64,000 nt of DNA from Heterodera schachtii (taxonomy: Eukaryota; Nematoda; Chromadorea; Rhabditida; Heteroderidae), in contig SIJG01000028.1 of the NCBI GenBank assembly GCA_023374025.1, positions 773,134-837,133 on the forward strand, given 5' to 3'. The notes under the pieces are model-generated. The model was not told the origin of the DNA, ran no database searches, and worked only from the letters and a program-made list of their open reading frames with translations. A program made the translations under genes and the position numbers. Positions 1-12,209 of this stretch are shown here, one piece after another; position 1 is the first letter of the stretch, and every line of letters starts with the position of its first letter.

Positions 1-2
1 CG

Positions 3-155
3 GACAACTGGGTTCAAAATGACGCGCAACACCAATTGCCCGATGCTAGTCAATATACTCCTATCAAATCACAAAATTTTACGCAAGGTTCTAATCTTGG
101 TGGGACAGGAACGGAACATTCAGAGGCTTTTGGGATGACATTCTTTATATTTTAA
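3..155 (+). CDS. 3' end of an unknown protein-coding gene (partial)
   Basis: A frame is open from the left edge (codon at 3) to TAA at 153-155, about 50 residues. It is rich in Gln, Asn, Ser and Gly and has much higher G/C than the flanks. It starts ...DNWVQNDAQHQ and ends ...EHSEAFGMTFFIF. No domain is recognised. The gene's start lies outside the window, so reading frame and intron position at the edge are unknown. The last residues could be read-through into an intron, but no good GT donor was seen before the stop. Confidence 0.4.
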   Translation, partial: DNWVQNDAQHQLPDASQYTPIKSQNFTQGSNLGGTGTEHSEAFGMTFFIF

Positions 156-533
156 TGAAAAGTCGAAAACCCTGAAAAATAAATTTAAATAGTAGATAAT
201 TCGGATTGCTTTTTGGCTTATTACCGGATTAAGGAAAATTTTTAAAGACTAGAATTCTTAATATTTGACACCTTAACCATGCCCGGTTCCTATCAAATTA
301 ATTACCCGATAATTCCATATATAGCAGGGTTGCTCCGGGTGACACGAAACCCGAATCCCGACATTTTTCCCGTCCCGAAACCCGAATCCCGACGATTTTG
401 GGTCGGGTTTCGGGACAAAATAAGCACTGGTAAGAAAGGAGTCTCAGTGAAAATTAAGTAGATAAGGAAATTGGTGGAGGAGAAGAAATTTTGAGAAAAT
501 TAATAATATATTACTTTTAACGCATTTGTTTTA

Positions 534-605
534 ATGGTTGTCTGGTTTAGTGGCTATACCTTCTGCCTTCCATAATTTGTCGTTTGGGTTCAATTCCCCA
601 TCGGG
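534..605 (+). repeat. tRNA-like segment inside element A (SINE-type head)
   Basis: An A-box-like block TGGTTTAGTGGCTA (about 542-555) is followed about 39 bases later by a B-box-like block GGGTTCAATTCC. This is the spacing seen in tRNA genes. The D-stem pairs poorly, so it is not a convincing functional tRNA. It is better read as a tRNA-derived pol III promoter remnant. Confidence 0.45.
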
Positions 606-678
606 TAATAATATTTTAATATTTCTTTTTTCATTTTTATTTGAAAATAAATTAATAAAAATATTTCAACTTAAAAAT

Positions 679-1490
679 TATGGTGCTGTGTCGAAGTGCA
701 AAAAGTCCGAATGAGTGGTGATCAGAAGGGGCGGGTCATTTCAGTACCGAATAATGATTTTAATTAATTAATAATATAACTATTTTAATTATTAATTTAT
801 TTGCTGGCCCTAATTATAAGTTAGATTTATATTTAATATTTCCCAAACAAATTACATTTTTGTGAGAGAAATACAGTGCCCCAAAAAAGTCTTAACTCAA
901 ACCTGAAAAACTATCTTATAGTTCATTTAAAAACTTGAAATAATTCAGTGCATAATTTTTGATGCTGATCAAAATAGTTTCTTACACCAACTTGATCAGA
1001 TCACTCCTTCCTAGTGTCCGGGACACCCAAAATACACTGAAAATCGGGGAATTTTCGAAATACCTAGGGGCTGGAAAATTTTTCTAGTGAAAATGGACAA
1101 GCCCACCAAAAAGAGCACAGAATTTGCTACCAAATTATTTTTGGAATGTTGGTCTACGATTTGTATAAGAAAAGTTATTTGATCACCTTAAAAATGATCA
1201 ATTTTTGCTCAGTGCCATAACTTTTTGTAGAAGCATCCAAATTAAATAATCTTGGTATCCTCTGATAGCTCTAAGTGTCCTCTATTTATCTATAAAATTT
1301 CAAAAAATTTCATTGTGTTTCAAAAAAGTTGTGGCTTGTAATTTTCATAAATTTATTTGGTAAATTTTTTGATCACAACTTCTTTGAAACTTAACGAAAT
1401 TTTGAAATTTTAAATGCAATAATGGAACATTTTAGGTTATCAAATGTACCAAGAATGTTTAATTTGGATTGAAAAATAATCTATGTTAAG
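679..1490. repeat. Foldback/MITE copy P1 (truncated), nested in element A
   Basis: Starts with TGGTGCTGTGTCGAAGTG after a TA. It continues with blocks that match the arms of P2 (55702-56387), such as GGGGCGGGTCATTTCAGTAC, and the central palindromic part (GTTGTGGCTTG ... CACAACTTCTTTGAAAC). The left outer arm and the centre are present. The right outer arm is not seen and is replaced near 1500 by the hairpin module of element A. Confidence 0.6.
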
Positions 1491-1522
1491 AAAGTGCATT
1501 CAAATTTTTCAAAATTTTCTCC

Positions 1523-1544
1523 GGCGGTGCCTATCGGCACCGCC
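1523..1544. repeat. Shared hairpin module, copy in element A
   Basis: Perfect arms GGCGGTGCC / GGCACCGCC with a 4-base loop, followed by a run resembling CCCCCTGTTCCCGAAAAG. The same hairpin plus flank occurs at 50285 and 50949, and in weaker form at 32722 and 39687. Confidence 0.8.
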
Positions 1545-1744
1545 CGTCCCCCTGTTCCCGAAAAGTTTTTGAAAAAGAACGCCGCGGAAAAATTTTATTG
1601 ATTTTTTCAATCGAATAAAAAAAATCTCTTATTGATTCTTGAACATATATTTAAAAAAAATTTTAATTGACCCGCCGAATCCCGAAACCCGACCTTTTTC
1701 TCGTCCCGAAACAATCCTGATATATAGTGTTGCCAAAAAATGTG

Positions 1745-2478
1745 ATGCCAATTTCGAATGAAGATAACGCTGACGAAGATATTCTTAACAAAATGGATGC
1801 CATGGATTTGTCGCACACCCGTTTATTGACGGCCGGGGTTTTGTCAGCGAATGGTCATGAACATGAGCTTCATCCAAAGGATTTTTCTGACCACAAAAAT
1901 GCGCAGGGACGCAAAACTATTGAATTAGAAGGTTAAATCATTTACTAACGCTTATTTCATATTTTGCTAAAGCATTGATATTAATCATTTTCGAAAATAA
2001 AATAGTCATTTCGCCTAATTCTGTAAAATGATTCACGATTTTTTTTATTTCGTAAGAAATATTATATTTTATCATTTTTCAAAGGAACTATAGAATTGGA
2101 AACAAGGCAAAATGCTATCTGGCAAATTGGTCTCTATAGAAAAAATGATGACAACGAGATTGAATGCATTATGTGTAATAAGCCAATTAAATGCCGAGGT
2201 GGCCGCCACCCGTCCAAAGTAATTCAGCATCTTCAATCGGTTCACAAAGACAGCAATTACGCATACAAATATGAGGAATTGCTGAAGCCAACTATGGGAC
2301 AAATGGAAAAGAAAATAAAATTTGAAAACGGTAATTTTTTGTATTATTGTTTTTAATTGCAAAAAGATTAAAAAAATAGTTTTTCCAAAAATATTTATTT
2401 CTCCATTCATTTAGGAAGTCCATTTGGTTTTTTTAAATTTTTGGGTCCAAGACTGAGAAGGTTTTGCTTCTTTTAAAA
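1745..2478 (+). CDS. BED-type zinc-finger protein gene, three proposed exons
   Basis: Proposed exons 1745-1931, 2085-2330 and 2415-2478, all joined in phase 1 through GT..AG introns of 153 and 84 bp. ATG is at 1745. An upstream TTG at 1727 lies in the same frame, so the start is not certain. Exon 1 encodes an acidic leader (MPISNEDNADEDILNK...). Exon 2 encodes a BED-like finger: an aromatic lead (AIWQIGLY), then CIMC, then PSKVIQHLQSVHK, giving C-x2-C ... H-x4-H. BED fingers bind DNA and are typical of hAT-derived transpos­ases and of host proteins taken from them. Exon 3 is short and ends at TAA 2476-2478. The product would be about 165 residues with no catalytic domain, so it is either a domesticated finger or the N-terminal relic of a transposase. 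Element A ends 25 bp upstream of the ATG. Confidence 0.55.
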
Positions 2479-2479
2479 A

Positions 2480-3790
2480 TTTTTCTTAATTATTTATTAA
2501 AATTTAAAAAATGAAATTTTTATTAGTATTTTGTTTCAAAATTCTTTCATTTTTTAATTCGTACCATATTTATTAATTTTTTCTGTTTTAAATTTATTTA
2601 TTATTTTTGTTTCTTGAAGAGTGTGCTTTACTGTATGTTAAGCAAAAATTTTTTCACCTCTTTTTATTTTATTTCTTTTTTTATATGACTGTTTAAACTA
2701 TGTCACGTTTAATACATTGCGTTCATGATTCAAATGTGCTTTTGCGTTTAGAAAATTATTGCATAACAAAAGTTCTTGACATAATGCAGATATTTTTTAA
2801 TTTAACAGACCAAAAATTTTAAAGCACTGAATATAATGTGACAGAATACAGGGTAGAAATTAATTAATCAAATCAAAAAGAAAATAAAATGAATAAAACC
2901 TGAAATAAATTTTATGTCAATAAAAAAAATATGCATTTGTACCTCTTCCACTTATTCAAAAATAGACAAAACAAGTTTTTAAAAACTAAATATAGAGTAG
3001 TTAATAAATCAAGGATTTGAAAAAATTAATAGAGAAATTTTTATAATGGATGAGAATATATATATTACAAATTCAAATTTAGTATTTTTAATCATTAAAA
3101 ATTAATTAAATTAAATGTAAATTAATCTTTAAATTCATTTGAACGACGAAGGAACATAATGGAAATTGCTTTTTTTTCTTAAAAATTAATATTATTTTAC
3201 ATTCAATAAACAGTTAATTATTTCATCTTGTAAATGATTATTTTAATTGTGAATTTAACCAAATTAATGGAATTAAAAACTTAAAATAAGGGTAATAAAA
3301 AAGTGGGGAAAAGGTTTGAAATTTAAGTCTAAATATTTAATTTAAATTTAATTTTAAATATTTTGGATGCGAATGAACATTTGAAGCAAAGCAAGCTTAT
3401 CAGAATGAACCTATAAATTCGAACTTAAAATAACAATTATTATGTTAAATTTTAAAAATTTAAAGGTAATTGAAGGTCCGAACTTTCGATAAAGAAAATT
3501 GGAAAATTTTTGTGGGTTTCTAGATTATTGGTAAGATTCCATTAAAACATATTTTAATTAATGGAAAAAGAAAATAATCCGATGGAAATTTACCATTATA
3601 ATTTGAATTTAAAATACTTTTCAGACAATCCATCCAAAAAAATGTGCAAAAAAAATCTTTCTGTACGATGTTATTGTTGACGAGCCAAAAGCGGAGAAAT
3701 TTATTTTCACTACGAATTAATCCAACGGCACACTTTCGATGGAAATTGAAAAATTGTAAGAATTTGCTCAAGAAATCGACGGAACATGTA
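2480..3790. other. A/T-rich stretch, no gene supported
   Basis: Only short A/T-driven open frames. No splice-bounded G/C island and no repeat was recognised. Confidence 0.5.
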
Positions 3791-3794
3791 AATG

Positions 3795-3905
3795 TCATGG
3801 AAAATATGGGCAGAAATTGAAATAAAAATTAAAGCACTGAGAAATGGTTGGGCTTTTATCTTTAGAGCGATGCTTCTGAAGAAGGATTGCTTATCAAATT
3901 ATATA
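3795..3905 (+). pseudogene. MATH-domain remnant, N-terminal part
   Basis: SWKIWAEIEIK, then in a shifted frame KWLGFYL, a TAG, and SDASEEGLL. These correspond to the opening PWKI..AEI and CLGFYLxCxAS blocks of nematode MATH domains. One frameshift and one stop break the reading, so this is a decayed piece. Confidence 0.45.
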
Positions 3906-4280
3906 ATAAAAATAAAATAAAATTATTTTGTCTATAAATGTGATGTAATTAATAGCTCTATGAAAAGACCTATCTAATTAATAAATTTTTAACGTACAGT
4001 CTGAGTATTTTTTTATCCAAAGATTTTCCATGGTCATGCTCAATTTTTCTTTTTAGAAATTTTTGACTATGTGATAAAAAATTAAAATTAAATTTTTTAA
4101 TTAAATCTTTTGAATTTCGGCTCCCATTAATTTAGGCGAGGAGGACTTTAAGCAAACACGTTAAAATATAAATTTAAATTTAATTTGGCTCTGTCTTTGG
4201 GTTTTGAATTCATTGATTTTGCGGTGAATGGCAATTTAATTAAAATAAATGTACATTTTAATTTTGAAATGGTAAATTAA

Positions 4281-4350
4281 GGAATTAATGGGACCGAGTA
4301 AAGGCCTGTACAACAAAGACGAGGACAAAGTCACATTGGTATCTTTGGGC
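4281..4350 (+). pseudogene. MATH-domain remnant, C-terminal part
   Basis: ELMGPSKGLYNKDEDKVTL reads like the last strand of nematode MATH domains (LMDPSKGFYxKxEDKVTLAI). The frame then runs into a hydrophobic A/T-rich stretch with no similarity, and the donor is not obvious. A weaker second copy of the same motif, LMNPSKGFYNKRD followed by a stop, is at about 5255-5304. Confidence 0.45.
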
Positions 4351-4701
4351 TTTTTCATATATTTTTTTAAATTTTTGTTCTTAATTGCTTTTACATTGAG
4401 TATATTTTCTCACTTGGATGTTGCCTTTTTTGCGATTTTGGTGCCTAATGCCGGCCGGGCATGTAATTTTTGTAAAGGATTTTATTTACTTCAAAGAAGA
4501 GGACAAAAAGAAAAATCACCAAATAAAAATGAGAACGATCGCTATATATTTAAAATGAAAATGCATATTTGTCAAATATAGCACAAAAAACTGAGTCCGG
4601 AGACGAACGAATGGTAAATTTTTCATTTCAATAGGAAAATATAATTTTAATTTAATTCAAATTAGTCTCTGCTAATTACCCTAATTAATTTTCAATTAGC
4701 C

Positions 4702-4995
4702 TCTGTTAATTGCCTTGTAGTGGAAGTCCCCGACTTTGAAGCAGCAGCGTTCAAAGTGATGCTGAGCTTCATTTACACAGATGATTTGAGCGAATTGAAC
4801 GAAAACAATGCAATGGCAGTGCTTTACGCTGGTGGATTTTTTAAATTTGATTTATTTATTATACAATTAACTCATTAGCCAAAAAATACAATATCCCTGG
4901 CCTTGTCCGCCCATCTTTGCAAATTCCCTTCTCCGAATTGCGCAATATTTTCTTTGTATGCCCAAGCGCGCCTTTTCGACTTGGAGGTGAAAAAG
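4702..4995 (+). pseudogene. BTB/POZ domain remnant, two exons with a frameshift
   Basis: After an acceptor (TTGTAG) the sequence reads VEVPDFEAAAFKVMLSFIY, then a probable intron (GTGGATTT...CATTAG, about 4833-4878), then KKYNIPGLVRPSLQIPFSEL. This is the core BTB fold of the MATH-BTB proteins expanded in tylenchid nematodes. These act as substrate adaptors for cullin-3 ubiquitin ligases. Near 4950 the frame breaks: YAQARLFDLE continues one base out of register after NIFF. The following GTGAAAAAG would be a normal donor. No full-length protein can be read, so it is called a pseudogene, although a single sequencing error would also explain the break. Confidence 0.65.
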
Positions 4996-4999
4996 AGAG

Positions 5000-5062
5000 A
5001 TCAAAGGATTACCATGGAAAATATGGGCAGAAATTTTGAGCTTTTTTGAGGGTTTATAATTT
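5000..5062 (+). pseudogene. Second MATH N-terminal fragment
   Basis: EIKGLPWKIWAEILS is the opening strand of a MATH domain. It follows the BTB piece directly, so the order here is MATH end, BTB, MATH start. This suggests the remains of two tandem MATH/BTB genes. Confidence 0.45.
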
Positions 5063-5309
5063 TGACATTTTTTGTCCATATTTTATTCCACATCTGGTGT
5101 TTTTAGTCAATATAATTTCAAGCCTATTTATTATTAATTAACAACAACATTTAATTTATTTATAGACAATTGAAGTTGCAAATGTTCGCCAACTTTTCGA
5201 ATTGTCTCATTTAAAAAATAAACCAATTAAATTTCAAATGCTTTTTATTTTTAATAAGGAACTGATGAACCCAAGCAAAGGCTTTTACAACAAAAGAGAC
5301 TAAATTACG

Positions 5310-8300
5310 TTTTATCTGTTTATCCGTGTACTGTATATTTTGGCTTATATAATGCATAATCAAAATTATTTTTTAATTATTTTAGATTTTTTTCAAAGGT
5401 TTCAATTGTTGTTTACACGCTTAATTTAGTCTTCTAAAAACGGCAAAAACATGGTTAATACATAATGAAAATTGTTTGGTTCGCACTGTATTTAATTTCT
5501 TTATTTAGGTTTAGATTTTTCTTACTAGTTGAAATATTTTTAGCATTTTATCAATGAAATTAATTTTTAGCTTTCATTTTATGCGATTTTATTCTTTTAA
5601 TGTACCATTATAGATTCTCAAAAAGGTAAAATTTACGCAATTCCACAATTTGATTATGTTGATTTTAAAACTCGTAATTAATTATTTACAAATTATTTAT
5701 GCCTCAGTTGATAAAATGTTAATATGATTAATGGAATTTTATTTATATAAAAATATCAGAAGAATGTTTTATTTTTTGGAACGGTGAAAATATTTATAAA
5801 TAAAATAAAAATAGATGAAACTTAAATTTTATTAATAAATGAACACTTTAATAATATTACACAGTTCGTAGATGATATTACAAAAATCGTTATTTGCTGA
5901 AATGAATAAAAATCAATCTTGGGATTTTTGTAAACAATAGACCTATTAAAACAAAAACCATTCATTTAAATCTTAAAGCTATGTTTAATACTTTTTTGCT
6001 TTTAAAATATCAACTAAACTAAAAATAAAATAGATAATCTCAAAGAACAAACTATTAAAATATTTAATGATGCCTTGGTTGATCAAGATTAAAAATTAAA
6101 AAAAACAAATTTTAAAATATTAAAAATTTCAAATTATTTAAAATATAAAATTTCCATCTTTTTACAGTTTTCATTAAAAAAATAAAATATTTATTTTAGA
6201 TAAAATGATTAAAAAGTCAATTATTTTACTTGCATTCATTGATGATCTCATTAATTATATATTTTTGTATACAATCAAACTTAAAAGTAAAATTTAAAAC
6301 TAATTTTAATTTTTCAATAAAATTCATATTTAGTTACTGTATTTATTAATTTCAAAACGCTCGTGAGATGTTTTATTAAAATTTTTAAAGTTTTTTATGT
6401 ATTGAAATGAATATTTTATTCATGTGTTTTTCGGCAGATCATATAATAATTTTTTCTTTGTTCCAGTTGCTTTATTAATTTAAACAAATAATAAAAAATA
6501 TATAAATTAATAAAATAACATCAATTGAATATAAATTTTAACCAGTTTTCTCTTGTCTGTCTTTTAAAAATCGTTGCAATTATACAGATTCGAAATTAAA
6601 TTGTAATATTTGATTAACAATTGTTAATTTAATTTAGTTTAGAATTTCAATATTTAATTATTTAGGTAAATTAAAAAACTAAATCTGTTTTTCGGTTCGC
6701 ACCAAATCAATAAATCTGTCATACAAATTAATTTTCGTTTTTTGTATGAATATTTTTAATTCTAATTTTATATATTTTTATGATTTAACTTAATTAAATT
6801 TCATAAATTAAAAAATATTGAATTATAATAACAATAGTGTTCATATGAAAAAAACTGCATATTTTAAATTCCATAACATGCTTTTATCCTCTATTTTCAA
6901 ATTGCTAACAGAATTTTGAAACTTAGCTTGGCTTACTACTTCATTAATAAAAATAATTAATTAAGTAAAATTAATAGTTCATTAAGAAAACTCCCATATT
7001 GACATGTTATCACTTATATTTTGTGTAATCTTTACAAAAAAACTCATAAATTATAATTATCATTTCCTTATTTTTAGGTAATAAAATATAAAAAACTCTT
7101 TATAAATTTTTTTGACTACCTTCTTTGAGATTTATTAAAAATAAAATTAATTATAATTGCTAAACTAAACAGAGACAAAATAATTTATTTTAAATCATAT
7201 TCCAGTATCAGAAATAATATTAAATACTTTTTTAATTTTTTAATGATTAATTAAATTTATTAACTTTTGTCCGGGACCGTCCGATTTTATTTATTTTTTT
7301 ATTGAACCATTATAGAAATTTCTTATGATTCTTTTGGATATATATCTGTTATAAAACCTGCATTGAATAGAAAAATTATTTTTAAATAAAACTTACTGAA
7401 TTAATCAGATATATTCTACTACGATTTCGGGTTCATATTAAATTAAAACGTAAAATACATATTAATATGGGAAATTAGTTTTATAAAACAATGCTAATTA
7501 TTATAAGTATATGGCCTTATTTAAAGCGATTTATTTTAATTGTTTATAACAGTGTTATTAGTCGATTTTTTATATACTTTACTATCTTAAATGAATGCAA
7601 ATATTTTTCCCTCCTTCCGTGAGTTCGCCCTGATAATAATTGTTTTAAGTAGTAAATTATTTTTCATTGCCATTTACATGGAGGATCCAGGAACTCAAAG
7701 TCTCCAATTTTGATTCAATTAATTACAAAATTAATTATAAAAATTAAAAAAACTAGCTTTATTATTTTGCCAATTTAACATCTCTTTTGTTACAATCTGT
7801 TTGATCCATAATTGTTTGAATTCATATATTATTTTTAATAAAACATACTTTAAATTTATGTAGATATTTAAATAATTATAGCGATCTAAAGCAATTTATA
7901 CTAATAAAATTGTTTATCTTTAAAAAATATAAAAAATAATTCTATTATTTTACCCATAAATCCATACGATTTATAACAAAAAAAAATCAATATAATCGGG
8001 TTTGTCGACTGGTTGAATATTAGATTCATTTAATAATTTTATTTTAAAGTTATCTATGATCAATCAATTTATATTCTGTTTAATAAAATTTATAATTATT
8101 TTTATTTGAATAGCATTTATGTTTATTTTATTAATTCACTAGTTATAAAATAGGTTATTATTTTTCTGTGATTTTTCTGTCATAACATAACAATTTCTTT
8201 TACAATATTAAAAATTTGTTTTTTTTCTCGTATAATAAAATATTTGAAAAATTGCTCAGGTTTTTATTACACCTTTTTCTTATCTCAAATGCAAAAACTA

Positions 8301-8715
8301 TTCTATATTTGACAATCCTTAATATTTAGTTACTTCAAAAAATTTTTTTCGATATCTTTATAGATATAAAACATACAAATTAATTGAATAAATGAAATAA
8401 ATGCAGCTATATATTACATATTACCAATATAAATATTTAAATTATTATTCTATGAAAATTTTTTAAAATCTATATCATCGGTTACATTAATATTTTTCCT
8501 TTTTAATTTATATACATAATTACTTAGTTGTTTTTTTCTCCTTTTTATCCGTTTAGTGTAATTTCATTTAATTATACAAATAAGTTAAAGTTAATTTGTA
8601 TTATTATATATAAAACACAAATTTAAAATGTTTTTATCTCTTATTATTCGTATGTTTATGACATATTGTTTTCTATTTTTTCTATATATAATAAAATCTC
8701 GTTGTTAGTTATTTC
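5310..8715. other. A/T desert, no gene supported
   Basis: Almost uninterrupted A/T with random short frames. The only less A/T-rich spot is at 7600-7720 and has no clear splice pair. Nothing else is recognised. Confidence 0.5.
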
Positions 8716-8836
8716 TTAACACGAATCATATTTAATAAAGTATTTCTCAGCAGCAGTTCCACCGTCCAATATAGCGTTGTGCTGTGGCTGGTGTTGTCGA
8801 AAACGGATTGCCGGACGCCCGGTGTTGTTAACTCAA
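8716..8836 (-). CDS. Candidate terminal exon, unknown protein
   Basis: A G/C island in A/T sequence. On the minus strand the frame reads NNTGRPAIRFRQHQPQHNAI... and ends with TAA at 8716-8718. The acceptor would be near CTTGAG at about 8837. A plus-strand reading after TTTCTCAG at 8750 is also open, so the strand is not settled. Confidence 0.3.
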
Positions 8837-8839
8837 GTT

Positions 8840-11215
8840 CTTTATGCTGTTTCTTATTTCGATCATTTATATTTTGAAGAATTTATTAAAATACTATGAA
8901 TAAATTAAATATTAAGAAAAAATATTAATTTTTTATCTAGTTGAAATTTATATTAATAAACTCTTTAATAGATTTTATAAAAGAATTAATTTATTTGGCT
9001 TGTTTTTTTTCTCCACAATATGATCTTTAGCAATCTTATTTAAATTAAATGATATTAATGTTCTAATAACATAATAAAATCAAGTTTCGTTAAATAATTT
9101 TGATTTAACGATTATTTATTCAAAAATGATGAGTATAAACTTTCTTGAGTTTTTCATGTGCGGATGAATATTAAAGTTTAAAAAAAGTATAAAATATAAA
9201 TTATTTGTTATAATTTGTTTATTGAATTTTTCTCAGTGTAAAAATCTGCAAAGCCCAATTTATTCTAATTTTAAATTATTTATTTTAGATGGCAAACTTC
9301 ATAAAATATTAAAAGAATCAGCAATTTTTGCTCTGTAAGCTGGTTTCTATTAAAGAATTATATTTTATTTGTGAAAAATTACAAAAACTAATTTAGGCCA
9401 TTTGAGACCATATGAGAAAGTAAATGGGTTTGAGTGGGAAAATGTTTTTTTCTTTTATGATTTTATGATTTCGTTAAAATATTTAGCTGAGTTGTTATTA
9501 ATAATTGCAGAAAGAGATGTTTTATTATCACTATGCTTCATTCATATTAACCAAGTCTAGACAACAAAATACCTTTGATATATTTTAATAAAAATTGGTA
9601 TTCATTGGCAAAAAGCATCGATGCTATTCGCTAAATTCCTTTTTTTTATTTCGTAAAATATTTTATAATAATGAAAAGAATAAAATTAATTTGTATAGTC
9701 AATAAAATAACAGTGTCATTTTAAAGTTTACTACCTTCAATTTTTTTTTTTGCAATTTTTATTCTTTTATTAAAGGAAATTTACATTTTCATTTATGGTC
9801 CCTTTACAATTGACCTTTCCAATTTGTGTAATTGCTTTTATTTATCATTTTTATAAAGTTCTTTTTGGTCAAATAAACAAAATAAAACAGTGTTAAAATA
9901 ATATTTCTAATCAAATTCCACTATATTACTTTTGTTTTTAATATATTTTACCCATACAAAATCAAAATCAATGAACAATTTGTCAGAGAACTTGAATAAT
10001 CACAATTGATACTTGTTCGGTCTTCAAGCCGACACAATAAATGTTTATTTGTAAAACAAATAAATTAAAACAATTTAAATAAAATCGCGAAGTCGGTGGC
10101 GGAATAAATATTGGAGGAGCACAATAATAGGCGAAGTTGAAATAAGTGCATAAAATTAACAACTGAATGAATGAGGGGAATGGACATGCAAAGGACAATG
10201 TTAATCAATAGTGTCTTACATAATAAAAGGAAGACACAAAAATAGAGAGTGGGGAAAATGAGAGGAAAAGAAAGAGACAAATGCAAAGGGAAAATAAATG
10301 CAATTGTGAACTTTCATCTCTCGGGGTTGACCACCCGAACAATACTGTAATTTATTATTTAATTATATTAAACTTTTTATTTAAAATAAAAAATCTAGAA
10401 ATTTCCACTTAGTTTTTAATTCTGTTATCAAGGCTCCATTCGTCATCCATGCAGCGGGCCGCATTATAATAATTTAAATTATTAATCATTTCAAAAAAAT
10501 TTAAAATAATTCAAAACAGGATGTTGGCGCGGCTATATTTTATAAAATTATTATTTTTTTTTAAACATAAACACACCCCCGAGGAATTCAATGTCCTCTC
10601 ATCGGCAATTGGTTAAAGATTTACTTAGAATATTAAAATATTTTCTATTTATAAAGGATACTTTTAATGATAAAAAATCTTTACTAAAAATATTAATGTT
10701 TTGATCTTTTAAAATTATTAATTTCTTTCAAATTAAATTTTAATGAAATTCTAGATATTATTCTTGCTTTTTTAATTTACGATCATTAATCATATTTTGA
10801 TTTTTCAATTTTAAGTTATATAAATTTTTACTCTAATAAATGTATTTAAATTAAATTTTTTACATGCTTGATTAAACTACAGTTTGGCATATAACTTGTA
10901 CTTATTTTTTGCTGACTTCCTTTCGAGTTACTAATAACTTTATTTAATGTTGCGATTCCTTTCTTTCGCTATAATTCGATCTTCTCTTTTTGATATATAT
11001 TTATTTATGTTGTTTTGGTTTTTTGATATTAAATTTTCTTGAATCGATTTTTCATATATAGTGACATTTTGCTCATAGAAAAACCATAAATAAATCAAAG
11101 AAGAAAAAATATTTTTTTCTACAAAAAAAAAACACAAAACACTGTCAAGTTAATAATAATTTAAATTGGTCATTTTTATGTTTGTTTTGTGTCACTAATT
11201 TGTTTTTCAAAAATT
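8840..11215. other. A/T-rich stretch with unresolved exon-like islands at 10310-10620
   Basis: Three small G/C patches (about 10318-10345, 10432-10463 and 10517-10616) have coding-like frames on both strands, such as minus NAARCMDDEWSLDN and plus PEEFNVLSSAI. No consistent chain of splice sites and phases was found. The rest holds nothing recognisable. A purine-rich strip lies at 10220-10300. Confidence 0.3.
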
Positions 11216-11219
11216 CATA

Positions 11220-12207
11220 ATGCCTGCATTTGAAGCTAAATTTAAAAAATTTGGAATGGTAAATGTATTTTCATATTTAGAAATATTTTAAAATTATTAT
11301 AAAAATAACTAATTAGAGATTTGATTTAAAATCCCATTAGTAGATTTCCAGAGAAAGTTGAAATTTGTCAGATTTTGAATAGTTGTACTTGACCGTTTTT
11401 TCAAAATGTTATTTGGCCTTAAAATTGTGATCAGCATATTGCATGAACATTTTATATTATTACATTTCTTATAGTAAACTACCTATATTTGCTATATTTA
11501 TATAAGCATTTTTAAATAAATTATATTTTATTATATTTTTAAGAATTTTTTATATAAATCGAAAATTGTTTTTTTTTTCTCTTATTGAAAATTATTCTGC
11601 ATTTTAGTGAATGCGAGTGTAGTAATGGTTATTACAACACTTATATAAAGTATAATAAATCAAATTCCGCAAGAAAAAATTAAGTTCCTTTGTTTCTATA
11701 GACTTATAAATCCGATAAAGTCATGACTAAAAACTAAAAGTATCAACTAAAAAGCTGAAGAATTGCAAAAAAATGGAAAACTGATGCAATAAATTCTATA
11801 AACGAAAATATATGAAAAAATCAAATTAAATATAGACATAAAATAAAAAAAGTACTAAATAGCCTTTTGTAATCTCAAAAATTAATTTCATTTTTGAAAA
11901 TTAAGCATGCAAACTTTTTGAATTTTCGAAATTTAATATAAGCCTGATGCAAAATGCATATTATTTAAACCATATCCTCCCATAAACTTAAATTTTCAAG
12001 TGCTTTTTTTAAAAAATGGTAATATTTATTTTTTACATTAAGGCAAAAATAGCAAATGAAAAGCGCAGAAGCAAAAAAAGATCAAAAGAATATGGATATT
12101 CTTTTGAAAATTCCGAAGATCACCAAAGAAAGATTGAGAATATATATGATAAATATATGGAAAACCTGAACGAATTGGGCAACAAGTATTGGTCCAAAAA
12201 GAAGTGA
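11220..12207 (+). CDS. Small basic protein, two-exon gene
   Basis: Exon 1 is 11220-11258: ATG, 13 codons (MPAFEAKFKKFGM), then a strong donor GTAAAT. Exon 2 is 12043-12207, after the acceptor TTACATTAAG, and opens in phase 0 to match exon 1. It reads AKIANEKRRSKKRSKEYGY... and ends ...LNELGNKYWSKKK, then TGA. The product of about 67 residues is Lys/Arg rich with a helical, possibly coiled-coil C-terminal half. No family is recognised. The 784-bp intron could hide a further microexon. Phase agreement, a good start and a good donor make the join likely. Confidence 0.5.
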
Positions 12208-12209
12208 CA

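Larger units (their letters stand above)
325..1719. mobile_element. hAT-like non-autonomous element A, with 8-bp target duplication
   Basis: The left end begins CAGGGTTGCTCCGGG at 325. The right end, read on the minus strand from 1719, begins CAGGATTGTTTCGGG. The element is bracketed by a perfect 8-bp direct repeat ATATATAG (317-324 and 1720-1727). An 8-bp duplication with CAGGG-type ends is the hAT hallmark. Next to both ends lie arrays of the word CCCGA (about 330-415 and 1670-1710). The interior has no transposase. It holds a tRNA-like segment, a truncated foldback element and a strong hairpin. It sits just upstream of the BED-finger ORF at 1745, so it may disturb or supply that gene's 5' region. 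Confidence 0.85.

Noticed and set aside
1..12. CGGACAACTGGG at the window edge, matching the end of element B
   Set aside because: Only 12 bases, inside a coding-like frame. Treated as coincidence.
534..605. Functional tRNA gene
   Set aside because: The A and B boxes fit, but D-stem and T-stem pairings fail and no acceptor stem was found.
9983..10286. Two overlapping minus-strand ORFs of 71 and 73 codons
   Set aside because: They read the pyrimidine side of a purine-rich strip, with no splice or domain support.
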